NCBI RefSeq assembly: GCF_001586165.1
Contig: NZ_CP014608.1
Coordinates: 1,674,001-1,738,000, forward strand
Source of the DNA: Obesumbacterium proteus
GTDB lineage: Bacteria; Pseudomonadota; Gammaproteobacteria; Enterobacterales; Enterobacteriaceae
Direction: 5' to 3'
DNA length: 64,000 nt
Shown: piece after piece, positions 45,095-53,165 of the stretch
How the letters are laid out: every line of letters begins with the position of its first letter
Position numbering within the stretch: position 1 is the first letter of the stretch
Translations under genes and position numbers: made by a program
Notes under the pieces: model-generated
What the model saw: the letters and a program-made list of their open reading frames with translations, nothing else
The model's database searches: none
Told to the model about the DNA's origin: nothing

Positions 45095-46414
45095 ATGAAT
45101 AGCTCAGAAATCCAGATGCGAATTGCCAGCAAACTTCAGGGGCGTTCGCATCTGATGGTTGCTTTCAGCGGTGGGCTTGATTCCACCGTTTTACTGCATG
45201 CGCTTGTTCAGTTGCGCATGCAGAATTTTCCTCATCTCCAGCTACGGGCTGCTCATGTACACCATGGGCTCAGCCGTTATGCTGATTTATGGGTCGACCA
45301 CTGCAAGTCAGTTTGCCAGCAATGGCAGGTGCCGCTACATGTTCTACGGGTTAAAGTGGATGCCCAGCGCAGCGGGGTTGAAGCCGCCGCGCGTGATGCC
45401 CGCTACCATGCGATAGCCGGACTTATCGGTAATCACGAAACCCTGCTGACCGCGCAGCATCTTGACGATCAGTGTGAAACCTTTTTGTTGGCGCTTAAAC
45501 GCGGCAGTGGCCCGACCGGACTTTCCGCCATGGCCAGCCATATGCCGTTTTTCAGCACCGAACAGATACGTCCGTTGCTCGACATCAGCCGTGCCCAGCT
45601 AGAAGAATATGCCGCCAGCTACGATCTCAAATGGGTCGAAGATGACAGTAATCAAGACGATCGCTTCGATCGCAACTTTCTTCGCCTGCGCGTGATCCCA
45701 AATCTACGCGACCGTTGGCCACACTTTCCTGAAGCCGTTGCCCGCAGCGCCAGCCTATGTGCCGAGCAGGAACAGTTGCTCGATGAGCTCTTGTTAGACT
45801 CGCTACAGTCTCTGATGAGCGAAGATGACTCGCTGAATATCGAAGGCCTGTTGCCAATGTCTGAGGCCAAGCGCTATGCGCTACTGCGCCGCTGGATCGC
45901 CTGTTTTGGCGTCATGATGCCGACTCGTGAACAGCTGCAACGCCTCTGGAACGAAGTCGCAACCGCACGTGAAGACGCAGAGCCACAGCTTCAACTCGGT
46001 AAAAATCAGGTTCGCCGTTATCGTCAGCATCTCTACCTGTTGCCTCCGCTGCGTTCGCTCAAAACAGAAGTCATCGCATGGGATCCGCGAGAATCCTTGC
46101 CGCTGCCAGATGGTCTCGGTGAATTACAGCTCGGTGAGCGCGGAATATGCGTGCGCGCCCCAAGATCGGATGAAGCCGTCTCGATTCGCTTCGTTGCTCA
46201 TGGCACACTACGCATCGTCGGACGCCGTCATTCACGCCCAATAAAAAAAATCTGGCAGGAACATAACATTCCACCATGGGAACGTGAACGAACGCCTATG
46301 CTCTACTATGGTGAAACGCTAATCGCAGCGCTCGGCGTTTTCATTACTCAGGAAGGGCAGGGGATGGCGGATCGGCCAGTGTGGAATATACACTGGACCA
46401 AAGACTGGATGTAA
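45095..46414 (+). CDS. tilS: tRNA(Ile)-lysidine synthase TilS
   Basis: Converts C34 of tRNA-Ile2 to lysidine so that it reads AUA; essential. 439 aa with the PP-loop ATPase motif SGGLDS at residues 25-30, the AHVHHGLS and TAQHLDDQ segments, and C-terminal TilS substrate-binding domains (RRHSRPIKKIWQ). An ERIC element begins two bases after its stop. Confidence 0.96.
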   Translation: MNSSEIQMRIASKLQGRSHLMVAFSGGLDSTVLLHALVQLRMQNFPHLQLRAAHVHHGLSRYADLWVDHCKSVCQQWQVPLHVLRVKVDAQRSGVEAAARDARYHAIAGLIGNHETLLTAQHLDDQCETFLLALKRGSGPTGLSAMASHMPFFSTEQIRPLLDISRAQLEEYAASYDLKWVEDDSNQDDRFDRNFLRLRVIPNLRDRWPHFPEAVARSASLCAEQEQLLDELLLDSLQSLMSEDDSLNIEGLLPMSEAKRYALLRRWIACFGVMMPTREQLQRLWNEVATAREDAEPQLQLGKNQVRRYRQHLYLLPPLRSLKTEVIAWDPRESLPLPDGLGELQLGERGICVRAPRSDEAVSIRFVAHGTLRIVGRRHSRPIKKIWQEHNIPPWERERTPMLYYGETLIAALGVFITQEGQGMADRPVWNIHWTKDWM

Positions 46415-46415
46415 A

Positions 46416-46538
46416 TCCTCTTCGTACTTGAAACCGTCTCGGCGTTAGCTGCACTTGCTTACCCGAATCACTTACTTATGTAAGCTCATCGGGATGCGCT
46501 CGCTTGCTGCCTTGATACGGTTCCAATTACGTTGAGGA
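46416..46538. repeat. ERIC element
   Basis: A 123-base imperfect palindrome between tilS and the cytochrome c gene. Its core CACTTACTTATGTAAGCTCAT and the following GGGAT-CGCTCGCTTG match the ERIC consensus core. Outer arms TCCTCTTCGTACTTGAAACC and its imperfect complement near 46517-46538 close the structure. A further fragment, TCATACTTCAAGCTACAGATG, abuts at 46549 and resembles one end of another copy. Confidence 0.85.
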
Positions 46539-46607
46539 TAAATCTCCGTCATACTTCAAGCTACAGATGCATTGGTTACAGTGATGGCAATGTCGAGGAA
46601 GATAATA

Positions 46608-46925
46608 ATGATGAAAAAATTAATGGCTGCGGTAGTGCTGACGGCGGTGGTTTCTCTGCCTGCATTGGCGGCAGGTGATGCGGCGGCGGGCAAGAGCAAA
46701 GCGATGAGCTGTGTGGCTTGCCACGGGATGGAAGGCAAAGTTACGGTGCCGATGTATCCTAATTTAGCAGGACAGAACGCGATGTATCTGGAGCAGGCGC
46801 TGAAGGATTACAAAAGCGGCGGGCGTTCAGGTGGACAAGCTGAAGTGATGAAAGCCTATGTTGGCAATCTTTCCGAGCAGGATATCAGCGATTTAGCCGC
46901 TTATTACGCGAGTCTGAAACCATAA
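46608..46925 (+). CDS. Small periplasmic cytochrome c (class I)
   Basis: A 105-aa precursor: Sec signal peptide (MMKKLMAAVVLTAVVSLPAL) cleaved near residue 22, one haem-attachment motif CVACH at 35-39, and a probable axial Met in AEVMKAYV (M81). The body (PNLAGQNAMYLEQALKDYKSG) resembles cytochrome c-553/c4-type single domains. It needs the Ccm system and would carry electrons in the periplasm; partner oxidase or reductase unknown. E. coli has no gene here. GAGGAAG is six bases upstream. A terminator follows. Confidence 0.87.
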   Translation: MMKKLMAAVVLTAVVSLPALAAGDAAAGKSKAMSCVACHGMEGKVTVPMYPNLAGQNAMYLEQALKDYKSGGRSGGQAEVMKAYVGNLSEQDISDLAAYYASLKP

Positions 46926-46929
46926 TGAA

Positions 46930-46953
46930 AAGGGCGATGAAATCATCGCCCTT
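46930..46953 (+). terminator. Hairpin after the cytochrome c gene
   Basis: AAGGGCGATGA/TCATCGCCCTT, an 11-base stem with a two-base gap. Symmetrical ends mean it could serve the cytochrome gene and the convergent rof. Confidence 0.75.
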
Positions 46954-47004
46954 CGTCTATCTGTTTCGTCAATCTATCTTGATGGAGAGGTGTGCCGAAA
47001 GGGG

Positions 47005-47265
47005 CTAAGACATGCTTACGTTGACGGTGCCAATTTCAGGATGGCTGAAGCTGGCAATGTGGTCTAAACGTAACTCCCGTGGCTCGCCGTCTTGCTCAAT
47101 AACCAGATATTCTACGTGTTTACGTGAAATCAGATCGTTGGCTTTGGCTTGCAACTTCTCTCCGTTGCGCAGTTCTAGCGCCAGTATCAGATGATGCTGG
47201 CAGGCGAGTTCCAAATTGTCGTAATCGTCACAGTTGATTGGCTGATACTCTTCAATTTTCGACAT
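47005..47265 (-). CDS. rof: Rho-binding antiterminator Rof (YaeO)
   Basis: An 86-aa acidic Sm-like protein that binds transcription terminator Rho and blocks its RNA site. NCDDYDNLELACQHHL and RELRLDHIASFSHPEIGTV match E. coli Rof. The ATG at 47265 lies five bases after GGTGAG and overlaps the end of yaeP, so both are co-translated. Confidence 0.95.
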   Translation of the reverse strand: MSKIEEYQPINCDDYDNLELACQHHLILALELRNGEKLQAKANDLISRKHVEYLVIEQDGEPRELRLDHIASFSHPEIGTVNVSMS

Positions 47266-47452
47266 AATCACTCACCAATAAGTTAGCGGCGGCATAGGCC
47301 GCCTGTTCCCTAACGGCAGAGGGCAGCGCTTCGTTGGCTGCAACCTCATCCAGAGCTTTTAAAACACAACCTAACGCATCAGGTATATATCCCAAATCTC
47401 CACTACCGATCTGGGCGTACATACGGCGTACTAACTCAGAATATTGCTGCAA
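47252..47452 (-). CDS. yaeP: YaeP family protein
   Basis: A 66-aa protein of unknown function with the family core SGDLGYIPDALGCVLKALDE and the C-terminus AANLLVSDYVEN. TTG start at 47452, six bases after an excellent GAGGAGG site, which decides the start. Overlaps rof by 14 bases. A 50-base hairpin lies immediately upstream of the ribosome site. Confidence 0.93.
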   Translation of the reverse strand: MQQYSELVRRMYAQIGSGDLGYIPDALGCVLKALDEVAANEALPSAVREQAAYAAANLLVSDYVEN

Positions 47453-47468
47453 ATTTATCCTCCTCTAA

Positions 47469-47518
47469 AGCTTATCCCTGTGACGGTTAGTCTGAAAAAA
47501 CCGGCACGAGGATAAGCT
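47469..47518 (-). promoter_or_regulatory. Long hairpin just upstream of yaeP-rof
   Basis: Arms AGCTTATCC/GGATAAGCT pair perfectly, and the pairing continues inward through GTGACGGTT/AACCGGCAC with two mismatches and one G-U, about 20 pairs around a ten-base loop. It sits a few bases upstream of the yaeP Shine-Dalgarno and has no T tail, so it is probably a leader structure rather than a terminator. Confidence 0.55.
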
Positions 47519-47678
47519 CTGCTTATCTCATCGACTATAGCACAGCCGCCCTCACTAGAAAGCAGGCTGAGTTGCTGCGCGATGTAATAAATCTGTTCTT
47601 TACACGTGACAGTCCCACTCTGACTAGTTGCCAGAAGGGGGATACGGTACACTGTTAACAATTATACGAGAGGATTTT

Positions 47679-48227
47679 ATGGCATTAAAGGCAACGATTT
47701 ACAAAGCTAACGTCAATATTGCAGATATGGATCGTCATTTTTATCATGACGCTTCCCTGACGCTGGCACAGCATCCATCAGAAACTGAACAACGCATGAT
47801 GCTGCGGCTTTTAGCCTGGATTTGCCATGCAAACGAGCGCCTGACTTTTACCAAAGGATTGTGCGCCGACGATGAGCCAGAGTTATGGCTGCGTAATGAT
47901 TACAACGGTATCGATCTGTGGATTGAACTCGGCTTGCCCGATGAGAAACGTCTTAAAAAAGCCTGTTCGTTATCGCAGGAAGTGGTGCTCTACGCTTATA
48001 GTGAACGCGCTGGCCGCGTGTGGTGGCAGCAGAATCAGGCCAAACTGAGCGGGCTTAAAGCTCTGTCTATCCGTTTTGTTAGCGATGAAATTATGGCGTT
48101 ACTGCCTAAGTTTGCTAATCGCACCATGGACTTACAGGCAACCATACAGGAAGGCGCAATCTGGCTATCTGACGCGCAAAACAACGTCGAGATCCAGTTT
48201 GATCACTGGAAGCCTGCGGGAGTCTGA
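47679..48227 (+). CDS. yaeQ: YaeQ family protein
   Basis: A 182-aa protein of the YaeQ family (restriction-endonuclease-like fold; role unproven, linked to RfaH suppression in some enterics). Motifs: MALKATIYKANVNIADMDR, LCADDEPELWLRNDY and EGAIWLSDAQN. The ATG at 47679 follows GAGAGGA. arfB starts two bases after the stop. Divergent from yaeP-rof. Confidence 0.94.
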   Translation: MALKATIYKANVNIADMDRHFYHDASLTLAQHPSETEQRMMLRLLAWICHANERLTFTKGLCADDEPELWLRNDYNGIDLWIELGLPDEKRLKKACSLSQEVVLYAYSERAGRVWWQQNQAKLSGLKALSIRFVSDEIMALLPKFANRTMDLQATIQEGAIWLSDAQNNVEIQFDHWKPAGV

Positions 48228-48228
48228 G

Positions 48229-48645
48229 ATGTTGCAGATAACCAACACCGTATCCGTAAGCGATGACGAAATTGAAATCACCGCGATCCGTGCGCAGGGG
48301 AACGGTGGCCAAAATGTGAATAAGTCTTCAACGGCGATTCACCTACGCTTTGATATTCGCAGTTCCAGTTTACCGACTTTGTACCAAGAGCGTTTACTGG
48401 CGATGAGTCATCATCTGATTACCCCCGACGGCGTCATTATCATCAAGGCGCAGGAATATCGGAGTCAGGAGATGAATCGCGAAGCGGCGCTGGCAAGATT
48501 GACTGAATTAATTAAATCGGCAGGCGTGGTGGAGAAAGTTCGCCGCCCAACGAAGCCGAGTCGAAATGCAAAACGTAAGCGGGTAGAAAGCAAAACCCGA
48601 CGCGGGGTGACGAAATCTTTACGTGGCAAGGTGAGTGCGGATTAG
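48229..48645 (+). CDS. arfB: Alternative ribosome-rescue factor ArfB (YaeJ)
   Basis: Peptidyl-tRNA hydrolase that frees ribosomes stalled at mRNA ends, independent of a stop codon. 138 aa with the catalytic GGQ at 26-28 (RAQGNGGQNVNKSS) and a basic C-terminal tail (RRPTKPSRNAKRKR) that enters the empty mRNA channel. The ATG at 48229 is the family start; coupled to yaeQ. Confidence 0.96.
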   Translation: MLQITNTVSVSDDEIEITAIRAQGNGGQNVNKSSTAIHLRFDIRSSSLPTLYQERLLAMSHHLITPDGVIIIKAQEYRSQEMNREAALARLTELIKSAGVVEKVRRPTKPSRNAKRKRVESKTRRGVTKSLRGKVSAD

Positions 48646-48707
48646 CGTTTGTGCTTGGTGTGTCACCGAAGATTAAAATGATAGGGACCCACAGTAGGAG
48701 AATAACT

Positions 48708-49388
48708 GTGAAAAAATTGGCTATTTCGCTGTTTTTGGCAGCGGGTGCGATGGCACTGTTCGGGTGTAACGCTCGTTCCCAATATGTAGAACAACCTCTC
48801 AAGCCGATGGCGCAAAGTTTTCAGGGCGTATTGCCTTGTGCTGACTGCGAGGGCATGGATACGTCGCTGTTCTTGGAAAAAGACGGCACCTTTGTACTGA
48901 AAGAGATCTATCGTGGTTCACGCGATGGCGATCAAACCTTTGCGGAGTATGGCAGCTGGCAGCGCACCGCGGATAAGTTAGTGCTGACCGGCACCGATGG
49001 CAACAAGCGCTATTTTCGTCCGAAAGGCAACAACTTGACGATGTTGGATGCCAGCGGTAACGACATCGATTCCACATTGAATTACACCTTGAAGGCCACA
49101 GACGCGACTTTACCTGTCACGCCAATGACGTTTAAAGGTATGTACGTTTACATGGCGGACGCGGCGATTTTCCGTGATTGTGCGACCGGCAAGCAGTTCC
49201 CAGTCAGCAATAATATTGCGTTGGAGCAAGGCTATAGCCATGCGCAGCCTGAGCCGGGGCAGCCTGTATTCTTAGAAATCCAAGGTCACTTTGCAGTAAC
49301 GCCTTCGATGGAAGAAGGGCAGGTGGAAAAAGCGTTAGTTCCTGACGGTCAGCCTCGTTTTGATGCCAAAGGCAGCTGTGCGAACTGA
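48708..49388 (+). CDS. nlpE: Envelope-stress lipoprotein NlpE (CutF)
   Basis: Outer-membrane lipoprotein that activates the Cpx response on surface contact or lipoprotein traffic defects. 226 aa; lipobox LFGC with Cys20 lipidated, and the CADC motif at 44-47, the Cys pair typical of NlpE. The C-terminal domain holds two further Cys (FRDCATG and GSCAN). GTG start at 48708 is seven bases after TAGGAG. Confidence 0.94.
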   Translation: MKKLAISLFLAAGAMALFGCNARSQYVEQPLKPMAQSFQGVLPCADCEGMDTSLFLEKDGTFVLKEIYRGSRDGDQTFAEYGSWQRTADKLVLTGTDGNKRYFRPKGNNLTMLDASGNDIDSTLNYTLKATDATLPVTPMTFKGMYVYMADAAIFRDCATGKQFPVSNNIALEQGYSHAQPEPGQPVFLEIQGHFAVTPSMEEGQVEKALVPDGQPRFDAKGSCAN

Positions 49389-49401
49389 GTCTAAACGAAT
49401 G

Positions 49402-49437
49402 CACTTCAGGGCTTGGCCCTGAAGTGTTTAAATTTTA
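49402..49437. terminator. Bidirectional hairpin between nlpE and yfhL
   Basis: Perfect 11-base CACTTCAGGGC/GCCCTGAAGTG stem with a TTG loop, followed on the plus strand by TTTAAATTTT. It overlaps the yfhL 3' end, so it mainly serves nlpE. Confidence 0.8.
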
Positions 49438-49688
49438 TCGGCGTGATGCAGTACAACGAACTTATCCCACAGCTGTTCATTACTTTCTAGATGAGCTGGG
49501 TCGCGAATAATCGTGTTGTCGATAGGGCAGACCTTCATACAGGTCGGTTCATCGTAGTGGCCTACGCATTCGGTGCAGCGCTCTGCATCAATCTCGTAAA
49601 TATCCATTCCCATGGAAATCGCGTGGTTCGGGCACTCCGGCTCGCACATATCACAGTTGATACATTTTTTTGTGATCAGTAGGGCCAT
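49428..49688 (-). CDS. yfhL: 2[4Fe-4S] ferredoxin YfhL
   Basis: An 86-aa ferredoxin with two cluster motifs, CINCDMCEPECP and CTECVGHYDEPTCMKVCP, the long insert in the second being typical of the Alvin family. Essential partner unknown. The ATG at 49688 gives the E. coli start MALLITKKC; a longer frame of 15 codons has no support. The yfhL-pgpC-tadA-mltF-purL order follows E. coli, without yfhH. Confidence 0.94.
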   Translation of the reverse strand: MALLITKKCINCDMCEPECPNHAISMGMDIYEIDAERCTECVGHYDEPTCMKVCPIDNTIIRDPAHLESNEQLWDKFVVLHHADKI

Positions 49689-49953
49689 AACTCTCTCATA
49701 ACGTTGCAGGGCGGTTTCAAATAAACCACTCAATGTGGGGCGGATAAATACTCGCGTGGGCGCGCGATTATACCCCCTGATGTGCCATACACCAATTTTT
49801 TCACTCAGCTTATCCCTCTCACGTTAGCGTTAGTTTAGCTACGTGGTTGTATCTTTGTAGGATGCTGGGTACCGTTAACACTATTGATTCAATTTTAACG
49901 AACTAACCTGATTTAAACGACAGGATGGGATTTTGCTTTCCCAAGGAGCTATT

Positions 49954-50604
49954 TTGACCGACAGTCAGTCAGCGACAAAAGCACAGCGCGTGGTCTTCTT
50001 TGACCTTGATGGTACTTTGCATCAGCAAGATATGTTCGGCAGCTTTTTACGCTTTATGCTTTGGCGTATGCCACAAAACCTGTTGTTAGTGATCCCTTTA
50101 TTGCCGGTGATTGCCTTCGGTTTAATCGTTCAAGGGAGAGCAACGCGCTGGCCAATAAGCCTGCTGCTTTGGGCCATCACGTTTGGTCATCGGGAATCGA
50201 GGTTGAATGTGCTTGAGCGCCAGTTTGTGCAGGTATTTAAGCGTGACGTGGTGCCTTTCCCGGTTGTCATGGGGCGTTTAAAGCAGTACTTAAGCAGCCA
50301 AACGGCAGAAGTGTGGCTGATTACCGGTTCCCCGCAGCGCTTGGTGGAGCAAGCCTATGCTGATCAACCTTTTATTCATCAGGTGCGCATGATCGGCAGT
50401 CGTATGGTGCGTCGCCATGGTGGCTGGGTGCTGACGCTGCGCTGTTTAGGGCAGGAAAAAGTGGTGCAGTTAGAAAAGGAACTGGGTAAACCGCTTAAAC
50501 TTTACAGTGGGTATAGTGATAGCCAGCAAGATAACCCGCTATTGTCGTTTTGCGAGCACCGCTTCCGTGTGAGTCCTACGGGAGAGTTACAGCAGTTAGA
50601 GTGA
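49954..50604 (+). CDS. pgpC: Phosphatidylglycerophosphatase C
   Basis: HAD-superfamily phosphatase anchored in the inner membrane; converts phosphatidylglycerophosphate to phosphatidylglycerol. 216 aa with VFFDLDGTLH as the nucleophile motif, a hydrophobic segment (LLLVIPLLPVIAFGLIV), the LITGSPQ motif and SGYSDSQQDNPLL. TTG at 49954 is chosen because AAGGAG lies five bases upstream; an earlier in-frame TTG at 49933 lies before that site. Confidence 0.93.
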   Translation: MTDSQSATKAQRVVFFDLDGTLHQQDMFGSFLRFMLWRMPQNLLLVIPLLPVIAFGLIVQGRATRWPISLLLWAITFGHRESRLNVLERQFVQVFKRDVVPFPVVMGRLKQYLSSQTAEVWLITGSPQRLVEQAYADQPFIHQVRMIGSRMVRRHGGWVLTLRCLGQEKVVQLEKELGKPLKLYSGYSDSQQDNPLLSFCEHRFRVSPTGELQQLE

Positions 50605-50610
50605 ATAAAG

Positions 50611-50635
50611 AAGCCTCCCCTGAAAGAGGAGGCTT
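50611..50635. terminator. Hairpin between convergent pgpC and yiaY
   Basis: AAGCCTCC/GGAGGCTT stem with a nine-base loop midway between the two stops. T runs are poor on both sides. Confidence 0.65.
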
Positions 50636-50645
50636 GATAGCGTTA

Positions 50646-51797
50646 TTACATTGCGGCTTTAAAGATAGCGACGATCTCTTCGTGCGTAGCCTGAATTGGG
50701 TTAGTGAAACCACAGGCATCTTTCAAGGCATTGGTTGCCAGCGTTGGCAGATCTTCTTCTTTCACGTTCAGTTCGGTCAAACCGGCAGGAATGTTGACGT
50801 CTTTTGCCAGTTTACGGATTTCTGCGATACACGCATCCGCACCTTGCTGGTCATTCATCTTGCTCACATCAACGCCCATCGCCGCGGCGATATCTTTCAG
50901 GCGAGCAGCAGACACTTTCGCGTTAAAGATCTGCACGTGTGGCAGCAGAACCGCATTACACACGCCGTGTGGCAAATCGTAGAAACCACCCAACTGGTGC
51001 GCCATGGCGTGCACATAGCCCAGTGATGCGTTGTTAAATGCCATACCGGCCAAGAACTGTGCATAAGCCATGGTTTCACGCGCTTCCATGTTGTTGCCGT
51101 TTTCCACCGCATGACGCAGCGATTGGCTGATCATGGTGACGGCTTTCAGCGCGCAGGCATCTGTGATTGGGTTAGCGGCGATAGACACGTAGGCTTCTAC
51201 GGCATGGGTCAGCGCATCCATACCGGTCGCTGCGGTCAGGCCTTTAGGCATACCGGCCATCAGCTCAGGATCGTTCACTGACAGAATTGGCGTGACGTGT
51301 TTATCCACGATGGCCATTTTGATGTGGCGATCAACGTCGGTAATGATGCAGAAACGGGTCATTTCAGACGCTGTACCCGCAGTGGTATTGATAGAAATCA
51401 GCGGTAACTGTGGTTTAGCAGATTGATCAACACCTTCGTAATCACGGATGTCACCTCCGTTGGCAGCGACCAGTGCAATGCCTTTTGCGCAATCGTGTGG
51501 AGAACCACCGCCAAGGGAAATAACACAGTCACTTTGATGCTGGCGCAGAATTTCTAAGCCTTCAGCGACGTTGATCGTCGTTGGGTTTGGATGGGTACCA
51601 TCATACACCGCGCTCTTAATACTCATATCAGATAGCAAAGCCTGAACTTTGGCGACAACACCGATTTTGTTCAATACGTTGTCGGTAACAATCAGCGCAT
51701 GCTTGTAGCCATAGCCTTTCATGGTGGTTGCCGCTTCGGCTAAGCAGCCAGCGCCGATCATATTGACTGAAGGGATAAAGAAGGTTGAAGTTGTCAT
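50646..51797 (-). CDS. yiaY: Iron-dependent alcohol dehydrogenase YiaY
   Basis: Group-III NAD(P)-linked alcohol dehydrogenase, 383 aa, the E. coli YiaY length and closely similar throughout. Dinucleotide loop ISLGGGSPHDCAKG and the iron-binding MDALTHAVEA and VHAMAHQLGGFYDLPHG motifs are present. Physiological substrate unclear; such enzymes interconvert short alcohols and aldehydes (propanediol, fucose or ethanol metabolism). AAGGAA precedes the ATG at 51797. In E. coli yiaY is elsewhere, so this is an insertion in the pgpC-tadA neighbourhood. Confidence 0.92.
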   Translation of the reverse strand: MTTSTFFIPSVNMIGAGCLAEAATTMKGYGYKHALIVTDNVLNKIGVVAKVQALLSDMSIKSAVYDGTHPNPTTINVAEGLEILRQHQSDCVISLGGGSPHDCAKGIALVAANGGDIRDYEGVDQSAKPQLPLISINTTAGTASEMTRFCIITDVDRHIKMAIVDKHVTPILSVNDPELMAGMPKGLTAATGMDALTHAVEAYVSIAANPITDACALKAVTMISQSLRHAVENGNNMEARETMAYAQFLAGMAFNNASLGYVHAMAHQLGGFYDLPHGVCNAVLLPHVQIFNAKVSAARLKDIAAAMGVDVSKMNDQQGADACIAEIRKLAKDVNIPAGLTELNVKEEDLPTLATNALKDACGFTNPIQATHEEIVAIFKAAM

Positions 51798-52089
51798 CGG
51801 GTCATTCCTTAATGTGAGAAAATTAACAATCACGATACTACCCAAGGGGTAGATGAAATCTGATCTTCCTCAAAATTTGGCAGGAATAAAATAATAGCAA
51901 AATTAATATATTGATGATTTATATATTTGTGACTTGTGTGATGTATGGCATCTATAGACACACGGATGTAATTAAATGTGTTAGCGCCGCTAACCGATCT
52001 TTACACAGGTGTAAACGATGCTTTAGAAAAGGGGGAGTGAATGATAACCCCTGAGACGTTGTTATCTGGCATCAGGGGATAGGGTGTGA

Positions 52090-52428
52090 TTATTTTACCA
52101 AGGTTTGCGTTTTTTCAACGTCTTTCAAGCCGCCTTCGTTAACGGCATTTTTGTAGCCCATTTTTTGCAGCATTTTCTCTGCTTTACCTGACTGATTGCC
52201 GGTATTGCAATAAAGATGCAGGGTGTCGTTCTTATCCTGTGATACCTCGCTAATACGCTGATCCAGCTGTTTTAACGGAATATTCACCGCGCCTTTCACA
52301 TGGGTTTCTTGATACTGATCCGGAGTACGCACGTCAATCCAATGCTCTGCGGCCCACAGTGACGTTGAGGCCATCAGCAGCGCACTGGCCATCAGTGCTT
52401 TTTTTACCATTCGAGTTTGACCAAACAT
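52090..52428 (-). CDS. pspE: Periplasmic rhodanese PspE
   Basis: A 112-aa thiosulfate sulfurtransferase with a signal peptide (cleavage near LWA|AEHW), the AEHWIDVRTPDQYQ rhodanese N-terminus and active-site Cys in LYCNTGNQSG. Ends in the GGLKDVE segment of PspE. No other psp genes are near, so here it is a stand-alone gene. An AGGAG site is 10 bases before the ATG at 52428; an internal ATG six codons later is an alternative. The 292 bases between it and yiaY show no gene. Confidence 0.9.
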   Translation of the reverse strand: MFGQTRMVKKALMASALLMASTSLWAAEHWIDVRTPDQYQETHVKGAVNIPLKQLDQRISEVSQDKNDTLHLYCNTGNQSGKAEKMLQKMGYKNAVNEGGLKDVEKTQTLVK

Positions 52429-52652
52429 CGTGATACATCTCCTTTGTGATTATCAAATAACGGCTTTCGCCCTACGCATAGTACGCCAACGGAGTGCGTA
52501 AAACTTTGCGTACTCCCTACTATATTGAGAAAACGTTCTCTCAAGGGAGTAATAGAAAGAAACTGAGGGATTGCCCGCTATGATTAAAGTCCAAGATGCA
52601 ACTTCAGATAAGAAGGGTATAATGCGCGCCCTGAATTAATGGAGGTGAGCAC

Positions 52653-53165
52653 GTGAGCGAACTAAATGATGCTTACTGGATGAAGCAGGCGTTAGCCTTA
52701 GCGCAAAAAGCGTGGGATCAGGGCGAAGTGCCCGTCGGTGCGATTTTGGTGCTGGATGATAAGGTGATTGGACAGGGCTGGAACCGTCCTATAACCCGTC
52801 ACGATCCGACCGCACATGCCGAAATCATGGCGTTGCAACAGGGCGGGCAAATTGTACAAAACTATCGGCTGCTAAACGCAACGCTGTATGTGACGCTTGA
52901 GCCTTGTGTCATGTGCGCAGGAGCCATGGTGCACAGCCGTATCAAACGTTTGGTCTATGGTGCGAGTGATTTAAAAACCGGTGCGGCAGGTTCCTTGTTG
53001 GATATTCTGCGCCATCCGGGTATGAATCATCAGATAGAGATCGTTTCGGGCGTGTTGGCGACCGAGTGCTCGGACATGCTGAGTCAGTTTTTCCAGCAGC
53101 GCCGCGAACAGAAAAAAGCCGAGCGCGAGGCTCGGCGTCAAAATCTCTCAGGTTCTACTGATTAG
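52653..53165 (+). CDS. tadA: tRNA-specific adenosine deaminase TadA
   Basis: Deaminates A34 to inosine in tRNA-Arg(ACG); essential. 170 aa with zinc ligands and catalytic Glu in DPTAHAEIM (H55, E57) and EPCVMCAG (C85, C88). GTG start at 52653 follows GGAGG by seven bases. Its end overlaps the convergent mltF end by four bases. Confidence 0.96.
   Translation: MSELNDAYWMKQALALAQKAWDQGEVPVGAILVLDDKVIGQGWNRPITRHDPTAHAEIMALQQGGQIVQNYRLLNATLYVTLEPCVMCAGAMVHSRIKRLVYGASDLKTGAAGSLLDILRHPGMNHQIEIVSGVLATECSDMLSQFFQQRREQKKAEREARRQNLSGSTD

Noticed and set aside
47455..47661. 68-codon minus-strand frame upstream of yaeP
   Set aside because: It runs through the leader hairpin and the yaeP ribosome site and lacks recognisable similarity; better seen as leader and divergent promoter DNA.
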